From positions 1 through 33,803 of the forward strand of contig CALFXA010000245.1 of NCBI GenBank assembly GCA_937928015.1: a DNA stretch of 33,803 bases. The letters are read 5' to 3'. The number at the start of each line of letters is the position of its first letter. The first letter of the stretch is position 1. This DNA is from an uncultured Anaerolineales bacterium (GTDB lineage: Bacteria; Chloroflexota; Anaerolineae; Anaerolineales; Villigracilaceae). Of the stretch, positions 1-8,560 are shown in pieces. The notes beneath the pieces are model-generated. The model was not told the DNA's origin, did no database searches, and worked only from the letters and a program-made list of their open reading frames with translations. A program made the translations under genes and the position numbers.

Positions 1-2
1 CT

Positions 3-1514
3 GGTTGCACCGACCTGCTGACCATCGTCCGCCGTGCCGCCGACCGCATCGTGGAGGATTTCCTTGGCGGTGGCCCCGACCGCACCCCAGGTCACGAGGA
101 GATCGAGATCGCGCTCCTGCGGTTGTATCAGGTCACGAATGAGAAATCCTATTTGGAGATGGCGCGCCAATTCATCGAGCAACGCGGACGCGATCCCTTC
201 TTTGCCCTCTTGCTCCTGAAACAAAACTCCAGCGCGGAGGCACGCAAGAAAATGGTGCAACAACAGAAACAGGAATATCTCGCCGCGCATCCCGAGTTCA
301 AGCCCTTCCAACTTCCACTTGGCAACGCCGCCAGAAAACCGTGGAATGCGACCCTGCGCTGGAACCTGAGCGCCTTGAGCGGAAAATATTTTCAGCAGCA
401 CGCGCCCGTCCGCCAGCAGACGGTGCCCGTCGGTCACTCCGTCCGCTTTGCGTATCTCGAAACCGCCGTCGCCATGCTGGCCCGCGAGACAGGTGACGGG
501 ACTCTCGTCCCTGCTCTTGCGCGCGCCTGGGAACACATGGTGACGCGTCGCATGTACGTCACGGGAGGAATCGGCTCCCTGCCTGCCATCGAAGGCTTCG
601 GTAACGACTATGAACTCGATCCAGAAATCGCCTATGCCGAAACCTGCGCCGCCCTTGGCAGCATGTTCTGGAATTGGGAGATGGCACAACTGACGGGCGA
701 CGCCAAATATAGCGACCTGTTCGAATGGCAACTCTACAATGCCGCGGCTGTCGGCATGGGCATGGACGGTGACACCTATCTCTACAACAATCCGCTCACC
801 TGCCACGGCGGCGTGACGCGCAAAGCATGGTACGCCGTGCCCTGCTGTCCATCCAATCTCTCGCGCACCTGGGCGGATTTGGGAAAGTATATTTATTCGT
901 CCAACCGAAACGAACTCTGGATTCACCAATACATCTCCAGCCAGCACGAGACGAATTATGTCAGGATCGAACTCCATTCCGATTTTCCGTGGGACGGAAA
1001 CGTGCAAATCAAAGTCGAGCCATCGATGGAGCTTTCTCTTCACCCTCGCCTGCCCTCGTGGAGTCAAAATCCGCAAATAAAAATCAACAGCGAACCCGTA
1101 GCGCAAAATGCCATTTTGCGCTACGCCAGTACAGCAGAATATTATTCTGCTCCACAACAAAGCAAATTCATATCCCTCACCCGCACTTGGTCATCCGCTG
1201 ATATTCTCGAACTCACCTTCGACATGCCCATCCTTCTCCGCCGCGCCCACCCCAAAGTCAAAGGCCATGCGGACAAAATCGCGATCACGCGCGGACCTCT
1301 GGTCTACTGTCTCGAAAGCACGGATAACCCCAACGTGGACATCTTCAACGTTAAAGTTGATACTGCCTCCTTGCATCCCACCTTCGACGCGTCCCTGCTC
1401 GGCGGAATCATGAAGATCGAAGGTAAATCCCAAGATGGCCATCCCCTCACCTTTATCCCCTATCATCTTTGGGGTAACCGCGGCGAATCGACAATGACCG
1501 TGTGGGTGGGATAA
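3..1514 (+). CDS. GH127 / DUF1680 beta-L-arabinofuranosidase-like glycosidase (5' partial)
   Basis: The frame is already open at the window edge: codons from position 3 read GCTDLLTIVRRAADRI into a GTG at 51, so the N-terminus is missing. GH127 enzymes remove beta-L-arabinofuranose or related sugars from plant glycans, using a cysteine nucleophile held by zinc. Numbering from the GTG at 51, the hallmark residues are present: the PGHEEIEIALLRLY block near 13-26, Glu197 and Cys199 in YAETCAA, and the pair Cys265-Cys266 in VPCCPSN. These match the Glu/Cys/Cys-Cys zinc site known for the family. No signal peptide can be judged because the start is lost. It leads a plus-strand operon with an NTF2-like gene, DUF2804 and a GH2 enzyme, which fits breakdown of arabinose-containing polymers. 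The family call is firm; the exact substrate is not known. Confidence 0.9.
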   Translation, partial: GCTDLLTIVRRAADRIVEDFLGGGPDRTPGHEEIEIALLRLYQVTNEKSYLEMARQFIEQRGRDPFFALLLLKQNSSAEARKKMVQQQKQEYLAAHPEFKPFQLPLGNAARKPWNATLRWNLSALSGKYFQQHAPVRQQTVPVGHSVRFAYLETAVAMLARETGDGTLVPALARAWEHMVTRRMYVTGGIGSLPAIEGFGNDYELDPEIAYAETCAALGSMFWNWEMAQLTGDAKYSDLFEWQLYNAAAVGMGMDGDTYLYNNPLTCHGGVTRKAWYAVPCCPSNLSRTWADLGKYIYSSNRNELWIHQYISSQHETNYVRIELHSDFPWDGNVQIKVEPSMELSLHPRLPSWSQNPQIKINSEPVAQNAILRYASTAEYYSAPQQSKFISLTRTWSSADILELTFDMPILLRRAHPKVKGHADKIAITRGPLVYCLESTDNPNVDIFNVKVDTASLHPTFDASLLGGIMKIEGKSQDGHPLTFIPYHLWGNRGESTMTVWVG

Positions 1515-1547
1515 AGAAGTTGCAGCCAAGTAGAAAAGGAAAATCGT

Positions 1548-1949
1548 ATGTCAGAAAAACAAGAAATAACCGAGGCCCTCATCGCGCTGGAAAGTGCTGC
1601 ACTCAGACGCTGGGGAAACGGTGACCCATCTGGTTTTCTCGAAATTTGCGCTCCAGATGTGGTCTACTTCGATCCCTATTTGGAAAAGCGGATCGACGGC
1701 ATCGGGGCCCTGACTCAATATTACAAAGCCACCTGGGGACAGGTGCGTTTTGACCGTTTCGAATTGATCAATCCTTACGTTCAAACCAGTGGCGACCTGG
1801 CTGTGCTCACATTCAACTACGCCTCTTATACGGGCGAGGCATCCTCGCGTTGGAATTGCACGGAGGTCTATCGACGAAATGATGACGGCTGGAAAATTAT
1901 CCAGACGCATTGGTCATATACGCGACATCCTGGCATTGTTGGAAATTGA
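1548..1949 (+). CDS. SnoaL-like / NTF2-fold small protein (DUF4440-type)
   Basis: A 133-residue protein with the pattern of a single cone-shaped NTF2/SnoaL domain. An N-terminal helix (EALIALESAALRRWGNGDPSGFLE) is followed by APDVVYFDPYLEKRIDGIGAL and a C-terminal sheet ending in VYRRNDDGWKIIQTHWSY, typical of DUF4440 and CaMKII-association-like domains. These domains bind small ligands or act as isomerases or cyclases; no function can be named here. The start is chosen because AAAAGGAAAA lies just upstream of the ATG. It sits 33 bases after the GH127 stop and 13 bases before the DUF2804 start, so it is very likely cotranscribed. It has no signal peptide and is predicted cytoplasmic. Many such proteins occur as accessories in sugar operons of soil and sludge bacteria, but that does not define a role. 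Confidence 0.82.
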   Translation: MSEKQEITEALIALESAALRRWGNGDPSGFLEICAPDVVYFDPYLEKRIDGIGALTQYYKATWGQVRFDRFELINPYVQTSGDLAVLTFNYASYTGEASSRWNCTEVYRRNDDGWKIIQTHWSYTRHPGIVGN

Positions 1950-1962
1950 CTCTGGAGTAAAC

Positions 1963-2997
1963 ATGCAAACCGAACTAACCCAACCCTCTCCTCTCCTCCA
2001 GCCTGACGGCCGCCTCGCCCAGGTTGGCTGGGCGCGCCAGCCGCTCCTCGATTGCAATCTGGAGTCCGCCCGCTTCTACGCGCTCGAACCCCTTCAACGC
2101 TTCCGCATCAAACGCTGGGACTATTACGCCGTTTTCAGTCCGCGCCACTTTTTTTCCGCCACCATCGCGGACCTCGGCTACGCGGGCAACCTATTTGTTT
2201 ATACGATGGACTTCGAGACGGGTAACTTTCATGAAGAGGGGCTGGTCATCCCGTTTGGAAAGGGAATCACTCTCCCGCGCAATTCAGACAAAGGCAACAG
2301 CCACTTCGCAGACGCCCGCCTCACCCTCGACTTTCGGGTTGCTCCTGACCATCGACATTTATCTGTCTCCTGGCCTGCCTTCCACGGCGGACGCGGAATT
2401 TCGGCTGAGATCGACCTGCAAACACCGCCAGGTTACGAGTCGATGAACATCGCCATCCCCATCGGCAAAAAACGCTTCTACTGGAATCGCAAAATCAACT
2501 GTATGCCTGCCAGCGGGATGGTCCAATACGGCGACCAGACCGAGACTCTCGACTCCAAAACCTGTCTCGGCTCGCTCGACTGGGGGCGCGGCGTCTGGGA
2601 ATATCAGTCTTACTGGAACTGGGCAAGCACCTCGGGCTTCCTCGCGGATGGCCGCACCATTGGGCTGAACCTGGGCTGTGGCTTCGGTGACCTCTCGAAG
2701 GCGGGCGAGAACGCGGTCATCCTGAGCAATCGCATTCACAAACTGGAGCAGGTCAAGTTCGACTATGTCTCTGGCGATTATATGAAACCCTGGAAGTTCA
2801 CCGATGCCGAAGGCCGCCTCGACCTGGTCTTCACCCCCTTCAAGGAGCGCATCGCGCAAACGAATCTGGGTATCATTACCAGCCTCGTCCACCAGATGTT
2901 CGGCCGCTACAACGGCACGGTCATTGCGGACGATGGCGAGAAGATCGAAATCAAAGACCTGATCGGCTTTGCGGAAGAACATCATGCCAAGTGGTAA
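1963..2997 (+). CDS. DUF2804 family protein
   Basis: A 344-residue protein, starting at the ATG at 1963 behind GGAG at 1954-1957. The frame is open further upstream, but that part overlaps the NTF2-like gene and is a shadow. DUF2804 hallmarks are clear: an early [23 protein letters not shown] segment, then [20 protein letters not shown], then [15 protein letters not shown] near residues 235-248. The function of DUF2804 is unknown; the all-beta, tryptophan-rich look is lipocalin-like, which is inference. There is no signal peptide and no membrane segment. The 3' end overlaps the GH2 start by 14 bases, so the two are probably translationally coupled, placing this protein with the carbohydrate enzymes of the operon. 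Confidence 0.85.
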   Translation: MQTELTQPSPLLQPDGRLAQVGWARQPLLDCNLESARFYALEPLQRFRIKRWDYYAVFSPRHFFSATIADLGYAGNLFVYTMDFETGNFHEEGLVIPFGKGITLPRNSDKGNSHFADARLTLDFRVAPDHRHLSVSWPAFHGGRGISAEIDLQTPPGYESMNIAIPIGKKRFYWNRKINCMPASGMVQYGDQTETLDSKTCLGSLDWGRGVWEYQSYWNWASTSGFLADGRTIGLNLGCGFGDLSKAGENAVILSNRIHKLEQVKFDYVSGDYMKPWKFTDAEGRLDLVFTPFKERIAQTNLGIITSLVHQMFGRYNGTVIADDGEKIEIKDLIGFAEEHHAKW

Positions 2998-4777
2998 CTC
3001 CATGCGCACACGATGGACTCCGTCCGCGCCCATCCCGTTACCTGAATATCCGCGTCCGCAAATGACGCGGCCTGATTGGTTCAATCTCAACGGCGAATGG
3101 GACTACGCTATTCTGCCCAAAGACAGCCCTACGCCGACATTGTGGGATGGAAAGATTCTTGTCCCGTATCCTGTGGAGTCTTTGTTGTCGGGTGTGCAGA
3201 AATCATTGTTGCCTGAGCAGAGACTTTGGTATCGGCGGACATTCCCTCGCCCCGCCTACGGCACCTCTCTCCCATTGGGAGAGGGGACGGGGGTGAGGGT
3301 CTTGCTTCACTTTGGCGCGGTGGACTACGAATGTTCCATCTTCCTCAACGGGAAATCCGTCGGCTCGCACCGCGGCGGGTACCTGCCCTTTACCCTCGAC
3401 ATCACCGACACGCTCGTGGATGGTGATAACGAGTTGCTCGTCTCTGTTTGGGACCCGACCGATACGGGTTTGCAACAACGCGGCAAGCAGGTGTTGAATC
3501 CGAAAGGTATCTGGTACACGCCCATCTCTGGGATTTGGCAGACAGTCTGGTTGGAGGTGGTCCCCGAGGTCAGCATCGAGTCGCTGAAATTGACACCCGA
3601 CTTGGATGACAAGTCGCTTACGGTGGAGGTGAAAGTCAGGGGGATGGTGGAAGGTCTACGGGTGGAAGCGGAAGTAACGTCGAAGGGAGAGAGAATTTCG
3701 GCGGGTGATGCGCCCGCCTCAAGTCCCGCGAGAATCGAGATTGCAGATCCTGTCGCGTGGAGTCCGTCGAATCCACATCTGTATGATTTGCGCGTGCGAC
3801 TCGTCCGCGATAGAAAGGTCATTGATGAGGTTGGCAGTTATTTTGCCATGCGCAAGTTTGGGCTGGCGAAGGACGCGGCGGGTCATCTGCGTTTTGCGTT
3901 GAACGGCGAGCCGCTGTTTTTGTATGGCCCGCTCGACCAGGGATTTTTTCCCGATGGGCTATACACGCCGCCGTCGGAAGAAGCGATGGTGTTCGACATC
4001 GAATACACGCGGACTATCGGCTGCAACATGATCCGCAAGCACATCAAAGTGGAGCCTCTGCGTTGGTATTATCACTGCGATCGACTGGGGGTGATCGTCT
4101 GGCAGGATATGCTGAATGGCGGGTTGATCGATGGCGAGACGGTGGCAATCCTGTCGCTGATCTTGGGCTTCCATCGTAACGACACGCGCTGGCTGTCGCG
4201 TTTTGGCCGCGCGGACGAGTCGAACCGCGCCGAGTATCGTCGCGAATTACAGGAGATGATTGACCACCTGTACAACGTGGCTTGCATCGCCGTATGGGTT
4301 CCGTTCAACGAAAGTTGGGGACAGTTCCAGGCCAGGGAGATTGCGGCGTGGGTGAAGGGATACGACCCGACGCGGCTGGTGGATCACGCCTCGGGCTGGT
4401 TCGACCAGGGCGGCGGGGACTTCAAGAGCAAGCATATCTATTTCAAGAAATTGAAGCGACCCAGGCCCGATGGCCGCGCCTTTGTCATCTCGGAGTTTGG
4501 CGGATACAGTTTGAAGACCCCGAATCACATGTGGGACGAGGCGAAGGAGTTTGGCTATCGTTTCTACAAGACGCGCGAGGAGTTGACCGCCGCCTATCTG
4601 GCGCTTTTGGAAAACGAATTGAAGCCGCTCATCCCACAGGGTCTGACCGCCGCAGTCTACACTCAGACGACGGATGTAGAGATCGAGATTAACGGCTATC
4701 TGACGTATGACCGCGAAGTCGAGAAGATGGACGCGGAGGCATTGCGGCGCGCACATCTTGCATTGATCTCAAGTTGA
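2984..4777 (+). CDS. Glycoside hydrolase family 2 enzyme (beta-galactosidase/glucuronidase-like)
   Basis: About 597 residues with the GH2 order: sugar-binding jelly-roll (about 20-185, LNGEWDYAI and [29 protein letters not shown]), an immunoglobulin-like domain (about 190-285) and a TIM barrel (about 290-595). The likely acid/base is Glu443 in PFNESWG and the likely nucleophile Glu504 in VISEFGG; both are present. It cleaves a beta-linked sugar; the exact sugar cannot be told. The ATG at 2984 is preferred because GGAAG precedes it by about 7 bases inside the end of DUF2804; the ATG at 3002 is an alternative and a TTG at 2969 is less likely. There is no signal peptide, so it probably acts inside the cell on imported oligosaccharides. 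Oddity: residues about 92-105 ([15 protein letters not shown]) are encoded by a palindromic repeat that interrupts an otherwise ordinary family segment. The gene converges on the GH10 gene; only a weak 5-bp stem (4820-4835) lies between them. Confidence 0.9.
   Translation: MPSGNSMRTRWTPSAPIPLPEYPRPQMTRPDWFNLNGEWDYAILPKDSPTPTLWDGKILVPYPVESLLSGVQKSLLPEQRLWYRRTFPRPAYGTSLPLGEGTGVRVLLHFGAVDYECSIFLNGKSVGSHRGGYLPFTLDITDTLVDGDNELLVSVWDPTDTGLQQRGKQVLNPKGIWYTPISGIWQTVWLEVVPEVSIESLKLTPDLDDKSLTVEVKVRGMVEGLRVEAEVTSKGERISAGDAPASSPARIEIADPVAWSPSNPHLYDLRVRLVRDRKVIDEVGSYFAMRKFGLAKDAAGHLRFALNGEPLFLYGPLDQGFFPDGLYTPPSEEAMVFDIEYTRTIGCNMIRKHIKVEPLRWYYHCDRLGVIVWQDMLNGGLIDGETVAILSLILGFHRNDTRWLSRFGRADESNRAEYRRELQEMIDHLYNVACIAVWVPFNESWGQFQAREIAAWVKGYDPTRLVDHASGWFDQGGGDFKSKHIYFKKLKRPRPDGRAFVISEFGGYSLKTPNHMWDEAKEFGYRFYKTREELTAAYLALLENELKPLIPQGLTAAVYTQTTDVEIEINGYLTYDREVEKMDAEALRRAHLALISS
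3263..3300 (+). repeat. Palindromic dispersed repeat inside the GH2 coding sequence
   Basis: CTCTCCCA at 3267-3274 and TGGGAGAG at 3276-3283 form a perfect 8-bp stem with a single-base loop, followed by GGGGACGGGGGTGAGGGT. This matches the common dispersed bacterial repeat that pairs CCCTCTCCC-type and GGGAGAGGG-type arms with a GGGTGAGGG tail (recalled, not searched). It is read in frame as [12 protein letters not shown] with no stop or frameshift. Confidence 0.7.
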
Positions 4778-4853
4778 GTACCCTTTAATTTCTTTACTTG
4801 CCAATGCGGCGCGCTATGTATGGATTTTTGTCCATTCAGGCGGACGCACATTC

Positions 4854-6830
4854 CTAGGGTCCGCTTAGAACCTGAACCAGGGCAAAGTAGGGCGGCTTGG
4901 GGTTGTAGTCCACGTCAAAGAGCAGCGGGGCCGCGTCAGGTGTATAGCTTGGATAAACTGCGTCGATATCGCGTGCGGCGACCCAACTGGTTGCGTCGCT
5001 GATACCCCATGTAGCGAATAGCGTGCAGACCTTGGAATTAATGCAGGCGGTCATCATATCGGCATAGAGTTGTTTCTGAAGGTCAGCCCGTTGCCCCGGC
5101 GTACCGCTCATCTCGTGCTGGTTCACATCCATCTCGGTGATCATGACCTGCACACCCAAGTCGCCGAACTTCTTCATGGTCGCCTCCACGTCCGCCTCCT
5201 TCGGCGTGACGCGGCTATTCCATGGCAGGAACAGGTGCATCTGCATGCCGACCGCGTCAATGATGCCCTTGTCCTTGAGCCGCTTGACGATGCGGTACTG
5301 CATATCGATGTTATAGGACGTGTCAGCATCGCGCGGGCTTTCATTGTTGTCGGTATTCAGGATCAGGATCGCATCAGGATCGGCTTCGCGCGCCCACTGG
5401 AAGGCCTTGTCGATGTAATCCGCCCCGATGTGGTCGAACCAGTAATCCGCCCCGGGATAGCGGTCACGCTGCGGGGCCTCATTGGCAATGCTGTAGATTT
5501 TTACCTTGCCGCGGTAACGCGTCATGAGGGTTGTGATGTGCTGCTGCAGGATGTCCAGCAGTTCGTCCTTCGAATAGTTGCCGTTGCGGATCCAGGCAGG
5601 AATTCCACCTTCTTCGTCGGACGTGCCCCACACCAGATGGGATGCATATAACGTTACGCCGAGTTGCGCGGTCTGATTGACGATCTGGTCGAGCGTGGCG
5701 AAATCATACTGGCCGGGTCCGGTCCATAGTTTTGGATCGCTGAACGCGCTGATGATGGCGACATTGTAGTCGTGCTTATAAACCGCACACAGGCGCGAAT
5801 CCACCAGCTGATCGGGGTTGAACTCGGTCCCGATCTGGATGCCATGCGGCGCCGCCAGGTCCTTCAGGCCTGGCGCCTCCAGCCAGGATGGCTGATACGT
5901 CCCCTTTGGCAACGTGGTGATTGAGGGGTGAATGACCCTGAGCTTCTCGGGGGCGCCGACCGTGGTACCGAATTGGAACCAGCCTTCGGGAAAGAGTCCG
6001 TTGGGCAGGTTCAGGCCCGCTTGGTTCGTGAGATCAATCTCCTGGAGAGTATTGTTATCCTGGTCGAGCACCTGAATCTGTTTGCCGTTCACATCTATGA
6101 ATTGCAGTGTGAGTTCCTGATCGACGGCCACTGACAGAGGAATATCGACGGTGCAGCCTTCACTCGAACCGTCGCGCACGCACAGGCGATATTGCTGACG
6201 GTCCACCGTGACGTCCATGCGGTTGATGCCCTTCCACCACGGGTCGGCGACATCGGATGTGCCATAGATGCGGACGCCAGCCCAGTTCTCATAAGTGCGC
6301 TGCAGGCCGAAGTGTATGCGCAGCGGAACCTGAACGGGATGATGGCCAGGGTCAACGGCCCAGTCGCTCTGTTCTTCTGTGGCGGGCTGGATCACCAGTT
6401 CACCCCCGTTGTCGGTCGAGTAATACGTCCACGTGCTGAACTCCAGCAACGGCTGCCACGGCACTACGTCGGCTGCCAGTTGCGGGACGTTTGGGGGCAT
6501 GGCGGCAAGTTTCGACTTGGGAACAAAGCCTTGTTTTCGGGTCGTGCTGTCATTCCACGCCACTGCAACATAATCCTGGTAGACGCCAAGCACCTCCACC
6601 TCCGCTCCTGCAGGGATGAGCGCGCCGAGTCTGCAATAGTCATCGCCGGGAAAATCGGAGAGCAGTGTTTGTGTCTGGACCACCGCACTGGGAACGGGCG
6701 TGGGCGGGATGGCCGCTGTGGGTGCGGGGGAGACAGCAGTTGCTGTGATAGTTGGGACAATCTGCTGTGCAGGCGTGCAGGCTGATAGAAGAACGACTAC
6801 GCAAATGATGCAGCGAAGAAAAAGTTTCAT
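4854..6830 (-). CDS. Lipoprotein GH10 endo-xylanase-like enzyme with SH3-like N-terminal domain
   Basis: 658 residues. Residues 1-18 form a lipoprotein signal (KLFLRC, hydrophobic core, lipobox LSAC with Cys18), followed by a Thr/Pro/Ala linker to about 50. An SH3-like domain follows (about 60-110: LIPAGAEVEVLGVYQDYVAV, then QGFVPKSKL), then a beta-rich region (about 125-305) that may be a carbohydrate-binding or LamG-like module, then a GH10 barrel (about 325-655). The expected GH10 catalytic pair is Glu451 in SIANEAP and Glu566 in ITEMDV. The usual GHTLVWHS loop reads ASHLVWGTS (residues 396-404), so the histidine after the tryptophan is lost, suggesting a divergent branch. It should be anchored outside the cell and cut beta-1,4-xylan or a similar backbone, feeding the convergent GH127/GH2 operon. 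The start has GGGAG about 7 bases upstream. The family call is strong; the xylan substrate is likely but not certain. Confidence 0.88.
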   Translation of the reverse strand: MKLFLRCIICVVVLLSACTPAQQIVPTITATAVSPAPTAAIPPTPVPSAVVQTQTLLSDFPGDDYCRLGALIPAGAEVEVLGVYQDYVAVAWNDSTTRKQGFVPKSKLAAMPPNVPQLAADVVPWQPLLEFSTWTYYSTDNGGELVIQPATEEQSDWAVDPGHHPVQVPLRIHFGLQRTYENWAGVRIYGTSDVADPWWKGINRMDVTVDRQQYRLCVRDGSSEGCTVDIPLSVAVDQELTLQFIDVNGKQIQVLDQDNNTLQEIDLTNQAGLNLPNGLFPEGWFQFGTTVGAPEKLRVIHPSITTLPKGTYQPSWLEAPGLKDLAAPHGIQIGTEFNPDQLVDSRLCAVYKHDYNVAIISAFSDPKLWTGPGQYDFATLDQIVNQTAQLGVTLYASHLVWGTSDEEGGIPAWIRNGNYSKDELLDILQQHITTLMTRYRGKVKIYSIANEAPQRDRYPGADYWFDHIGADYIDKAFQWAREADPDAILILNTDNNESPRDADTSYNIDMQYRIVKRLKDKGIIDAVGMQMHLFLPWNSRVTPKEADVEATMKKFGDLGVQVMITEMDVNQHEMSGTPGQRADLQKQLYADMMTACINSKVCTLFATWGISDATSWVAARDIDAVYPSYTPDAAPLLFDVDYNPKPPYFALVQVLSGP

Positions 6831-6859
6831 TTTGCTCTCCCGGGGGGATGGTTATCAAA

Positions 6860-6865
6860 ATTATA
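6860..6865 (-). promoter_or_regulatory. Candidate -10 box for the GH10 gene
   Basis: Minus strand reads TATAAT here, about 30 bases before the ATG at 6830, leaving a leader of about 23 bases that contains the GGGAG ribosome site. No convincing -35 box is seen at 17 bases. Confidence 0.4.
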
Positions 6866-6964
6866 CAACTTTAGCGGTATATCTCACCCTCCCTTCCTTG
6901 TAAAGCATGACCCCATTGTTTTTCCAAGACTGGATGACTTGCGCGTAATCTTGAATTCATCCGT

Positions 6965-6970
6965 TATAAT
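6965..6970 (+). promoter_or_regulatory. -10 box directly before the pseudouridine synthase start (leaderless)
   Basis: A perfect TATAAT ends 9 bases before the ATG at 6980. A start point about 7 bases downstream would fall at about 6977, so the mRNA would have almost no leader, and there is no Shine-Dalgarno sequence. The -35 is weak (TTGCGC at 6939-6944 is spaced 20 bases). Confidence 0.55.
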
Positions 6971-6979
6971 TCTCGCACT

Positions 6980-7714
6980 ATGGAAGAACGATTGCAAAAG
7001 ATACTGGCACAAGCAGGGTACGGTTCGCGCCGTGCCTGCGAAACGATCATCGAGGCGGGGCGCGTGCGCGTCAACGGCTATATTGCCGTCCTTGGACAAA
7101 AAGCCGACCCATTCAAGGATAAGATTTCGGTGGATGGCAAGCCGATTGCCGCCGCCGAACAACTGATTTACATCGCGCTATACAAGCCGCGTAACGTGCT
7201 CTCGACTGTCGAAGCGGAAGTGGGCGATCAGCGTCAGACGGTGCGGGACTTGATTCAGATCGAGGGACATCTCTACCCCGTGGGTCGACTTGACTTCGAC
7301 AGCGAGGGGCTGGTCTTGATGACCAACGATGGTGACCTGACCAACAGGCTGACTCATCCGCGCTATGGCCACGAAAAGGAGTATCGCGTTCTCCTGGCTC
7401 GCCGTCCTGACGAGGAACAACTCGGCACCTGGCGACGCGGTGTGGTGCTGGAGGATGGCTACAAGACCCAGCCTGCGGACGTGCGCTTTGAGTCCACCTC
7501 GGGGAAGGGCGCCTGGATTCGCGTGACGATGGGTGAGGGGCGCAAGCGCCAGATCCGTGAGATCGGCATGTTGCTGGGCCTGCCCGTGGTGCGCATTCTC
7601 CGTGTGCGCATAGGCACATTGCGCTTGGGCAACCTCAAGCCGCGTCAGTGGCGACATTTGACCAGTGAGGAAGTGCAGGCGCTCAAGGGGAATCCGCAGA
7701 CTGGGAAGAAGTGA
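6980..7714 (+). CDS. rluB: 23S rRNA pseudouridine synthase, RluB/RsuA family
   Basis: 244 residues. An S4 RNA-binding domain (1-55: ERLQKILAQAGYGSRRACETII, RVRVNGYIA) is followed by the RsuA/RluB/E/F catalytic domain. The catalytic aspartate is Asp105 in PVGRLDFDSEGLVLMTNDGDL, and GRKRQIREIGMLLGLPVVRILRVRIG near 190-215 is the usual C-terminal signature. Members isomerise a uridine of 23S or 16S rRNA; in monoderm bacteria this single gene usually corresponds to RluB (helix 89-93 region of 23S rRNA), but RsuA-type specificity cannot be excluded. The length is normal. It is divergent from the GH10 gene and convergent with the CBS gene, with a strong terminator between. Confidence 0.9.
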   Translation: MEERLQKILAQAGYGSRRACETIIEAGRVRVNGYIAVLGQKADPFKDKISVDGKPIAAAEQLIYIALYKPRNVLSTVEAEVGDQRQTVRDLIQIEGHLYPVGRLDFDSEGLVLMTNDGDLTNRLTHPRYGHEKEYRVLLARRPDEEQLGTWRRGVVLEDGYKTQPADVRFESTSGKGAWIRVTMGEGRKRQIREIGMLLGLPVVRILRVRIGTLRLGNLKPRQWRHLTSEEVQALKGNPQTGKK

Positions 7715-7770
7715 GCGTTTCCAAGCCACGTATTTATCGGGCAGTTCGGTTTTGTGGAAATTTTGTTCCG

Positions 7771-7807
7771 AATAAAAACAGACTGGCATAGCCAGTCTGT
7801 TTTTATT
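7771..7807. terminator. Bidirectional rho-independent terminator
   Basis: A 17-bp perfect stem (AATAAAAACAGACTGGC at 7771-7787 pairs with 7791-7807) with a 3-base loop and A/T tails on both sides. It lies between the convergent rRNA-modification gene and the CBS gene, and can serve both. Confidence 0.9.
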
Positions 7808-7822
7808 TTTATCAGAGATTTG

Positions 7823-8464
7823 TCAGCTTTGGCGGACATCCCAGAACTTTTTGACGGCCTTTTCCACGGCCGCCTTGACGGCATCCTTCTTCAGGCCCGC
7901 TACCTTGAAGGTCACCAGTTTTGAACCTACATCGGGACCTGTGAATTGGCCAAAGGCGATGAAGTTGCCGCCTGCGTCTGAAATGGCTTTGGTGATTTTT
8001 TCCAACTGACCAGGCTTATCCTCGACCTGGGCCGTCACGCGAATGCCTTTCTCGCGTGCGCCCATCAGCTCAAGGAAGACCTTGAACAGGTCGGTCTCGG
8101 TGATGATGCCCACCACCTTGTTGTCGTCCACCACAGGCAGGCCTCCCAGCTTGTTGTCGGCCATGATGCGCGCCGCCTCTTCGATGGGGGTATCCCGTGT
8201 AATGGTCAGCACCTTCTTACTCATGACCTGCTTGACGGTCACCTTGCTGAGCAGGTAGTTCATCTCCCAGACGCTCAAGGTGGAAACAGGGGAGGGCGAG
8301 GCATTCAGAAGGTCCGTCTCGGTCACAATGCCGACCATCTTGCCATCCTTGATGACAGGCGCACGGCGGATGTGCTCCTTTTTGAACATCGCCAGGGCAT
8401 CGTGGATGGGCGTATCAGGCGACACGGAAATCACGGGTTGGGACATTCTTTCACCGACAAGCAT
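7823..8464 (-). CDS. Tandem CBS domains with C-terminal ACT domain (AcuB-like)
   Basis: 213 residues from the ATG at 8464, chosen because GGAGG lies 5 bases upstream; a TTG four codons earlier overlaps that site and is unlikely. CBS 1 spans about 1-57 (MSQPVISVSPDTPIHDALAMF, GIVTETDLL) and CBS 2 about 70-130 (VMSKKVLTITRDTPIEEAARIM, GIITETDLF). An ACT domain runs from about 137 to 200 (VTAQVEDKPGQLEKITKAI). CBS pairs bind adenosine nucleotides and ACT domains bind amino acids or similar ligands, so this is a small cytoplasmic sensor, but its partner is unknown. The architecture matches AcuB-type proteins. The gene appears to stand alone: the M20 gene ends 84 bases before its start. Confidence 0.88.
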   Translation of the reverse strand: MLVGERMSQPVISVSPDTPIHDALAMFKKEHIRRAPVIKDGKMVGIVTETDLLNASPSPVSTLSVWEMNYLLSKVTVKQVMSKKVLTITRDTPIEEAARIMADNKLGGLPVVDDNKVVGIITETDLFKVFLELMGAREKGIRVTAQVEDKPGQLEKITKAISDAGGNFIAFGQFTGPDVGSKLVTFKVAGLKKDAVKAAVEKAVKKFWDVRQS

Positions 8465-8560
8465 GGAAGCCTCCAAATTTATTGAATTGTGATTACTTGT
8501 GCAAGGAAATTATACGTCTGGTCGGAATTTTGCAATGTCACGAAATCGGAGTGAAAAAGG

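Noticed and set aside
4778..4853. Terminator between the convergent GH2 and GH10 genes
   Set aside because: Only ATGGA/TCCAT (4820-4824, 4831-4835) pairs, 5 bp; too weak to call.
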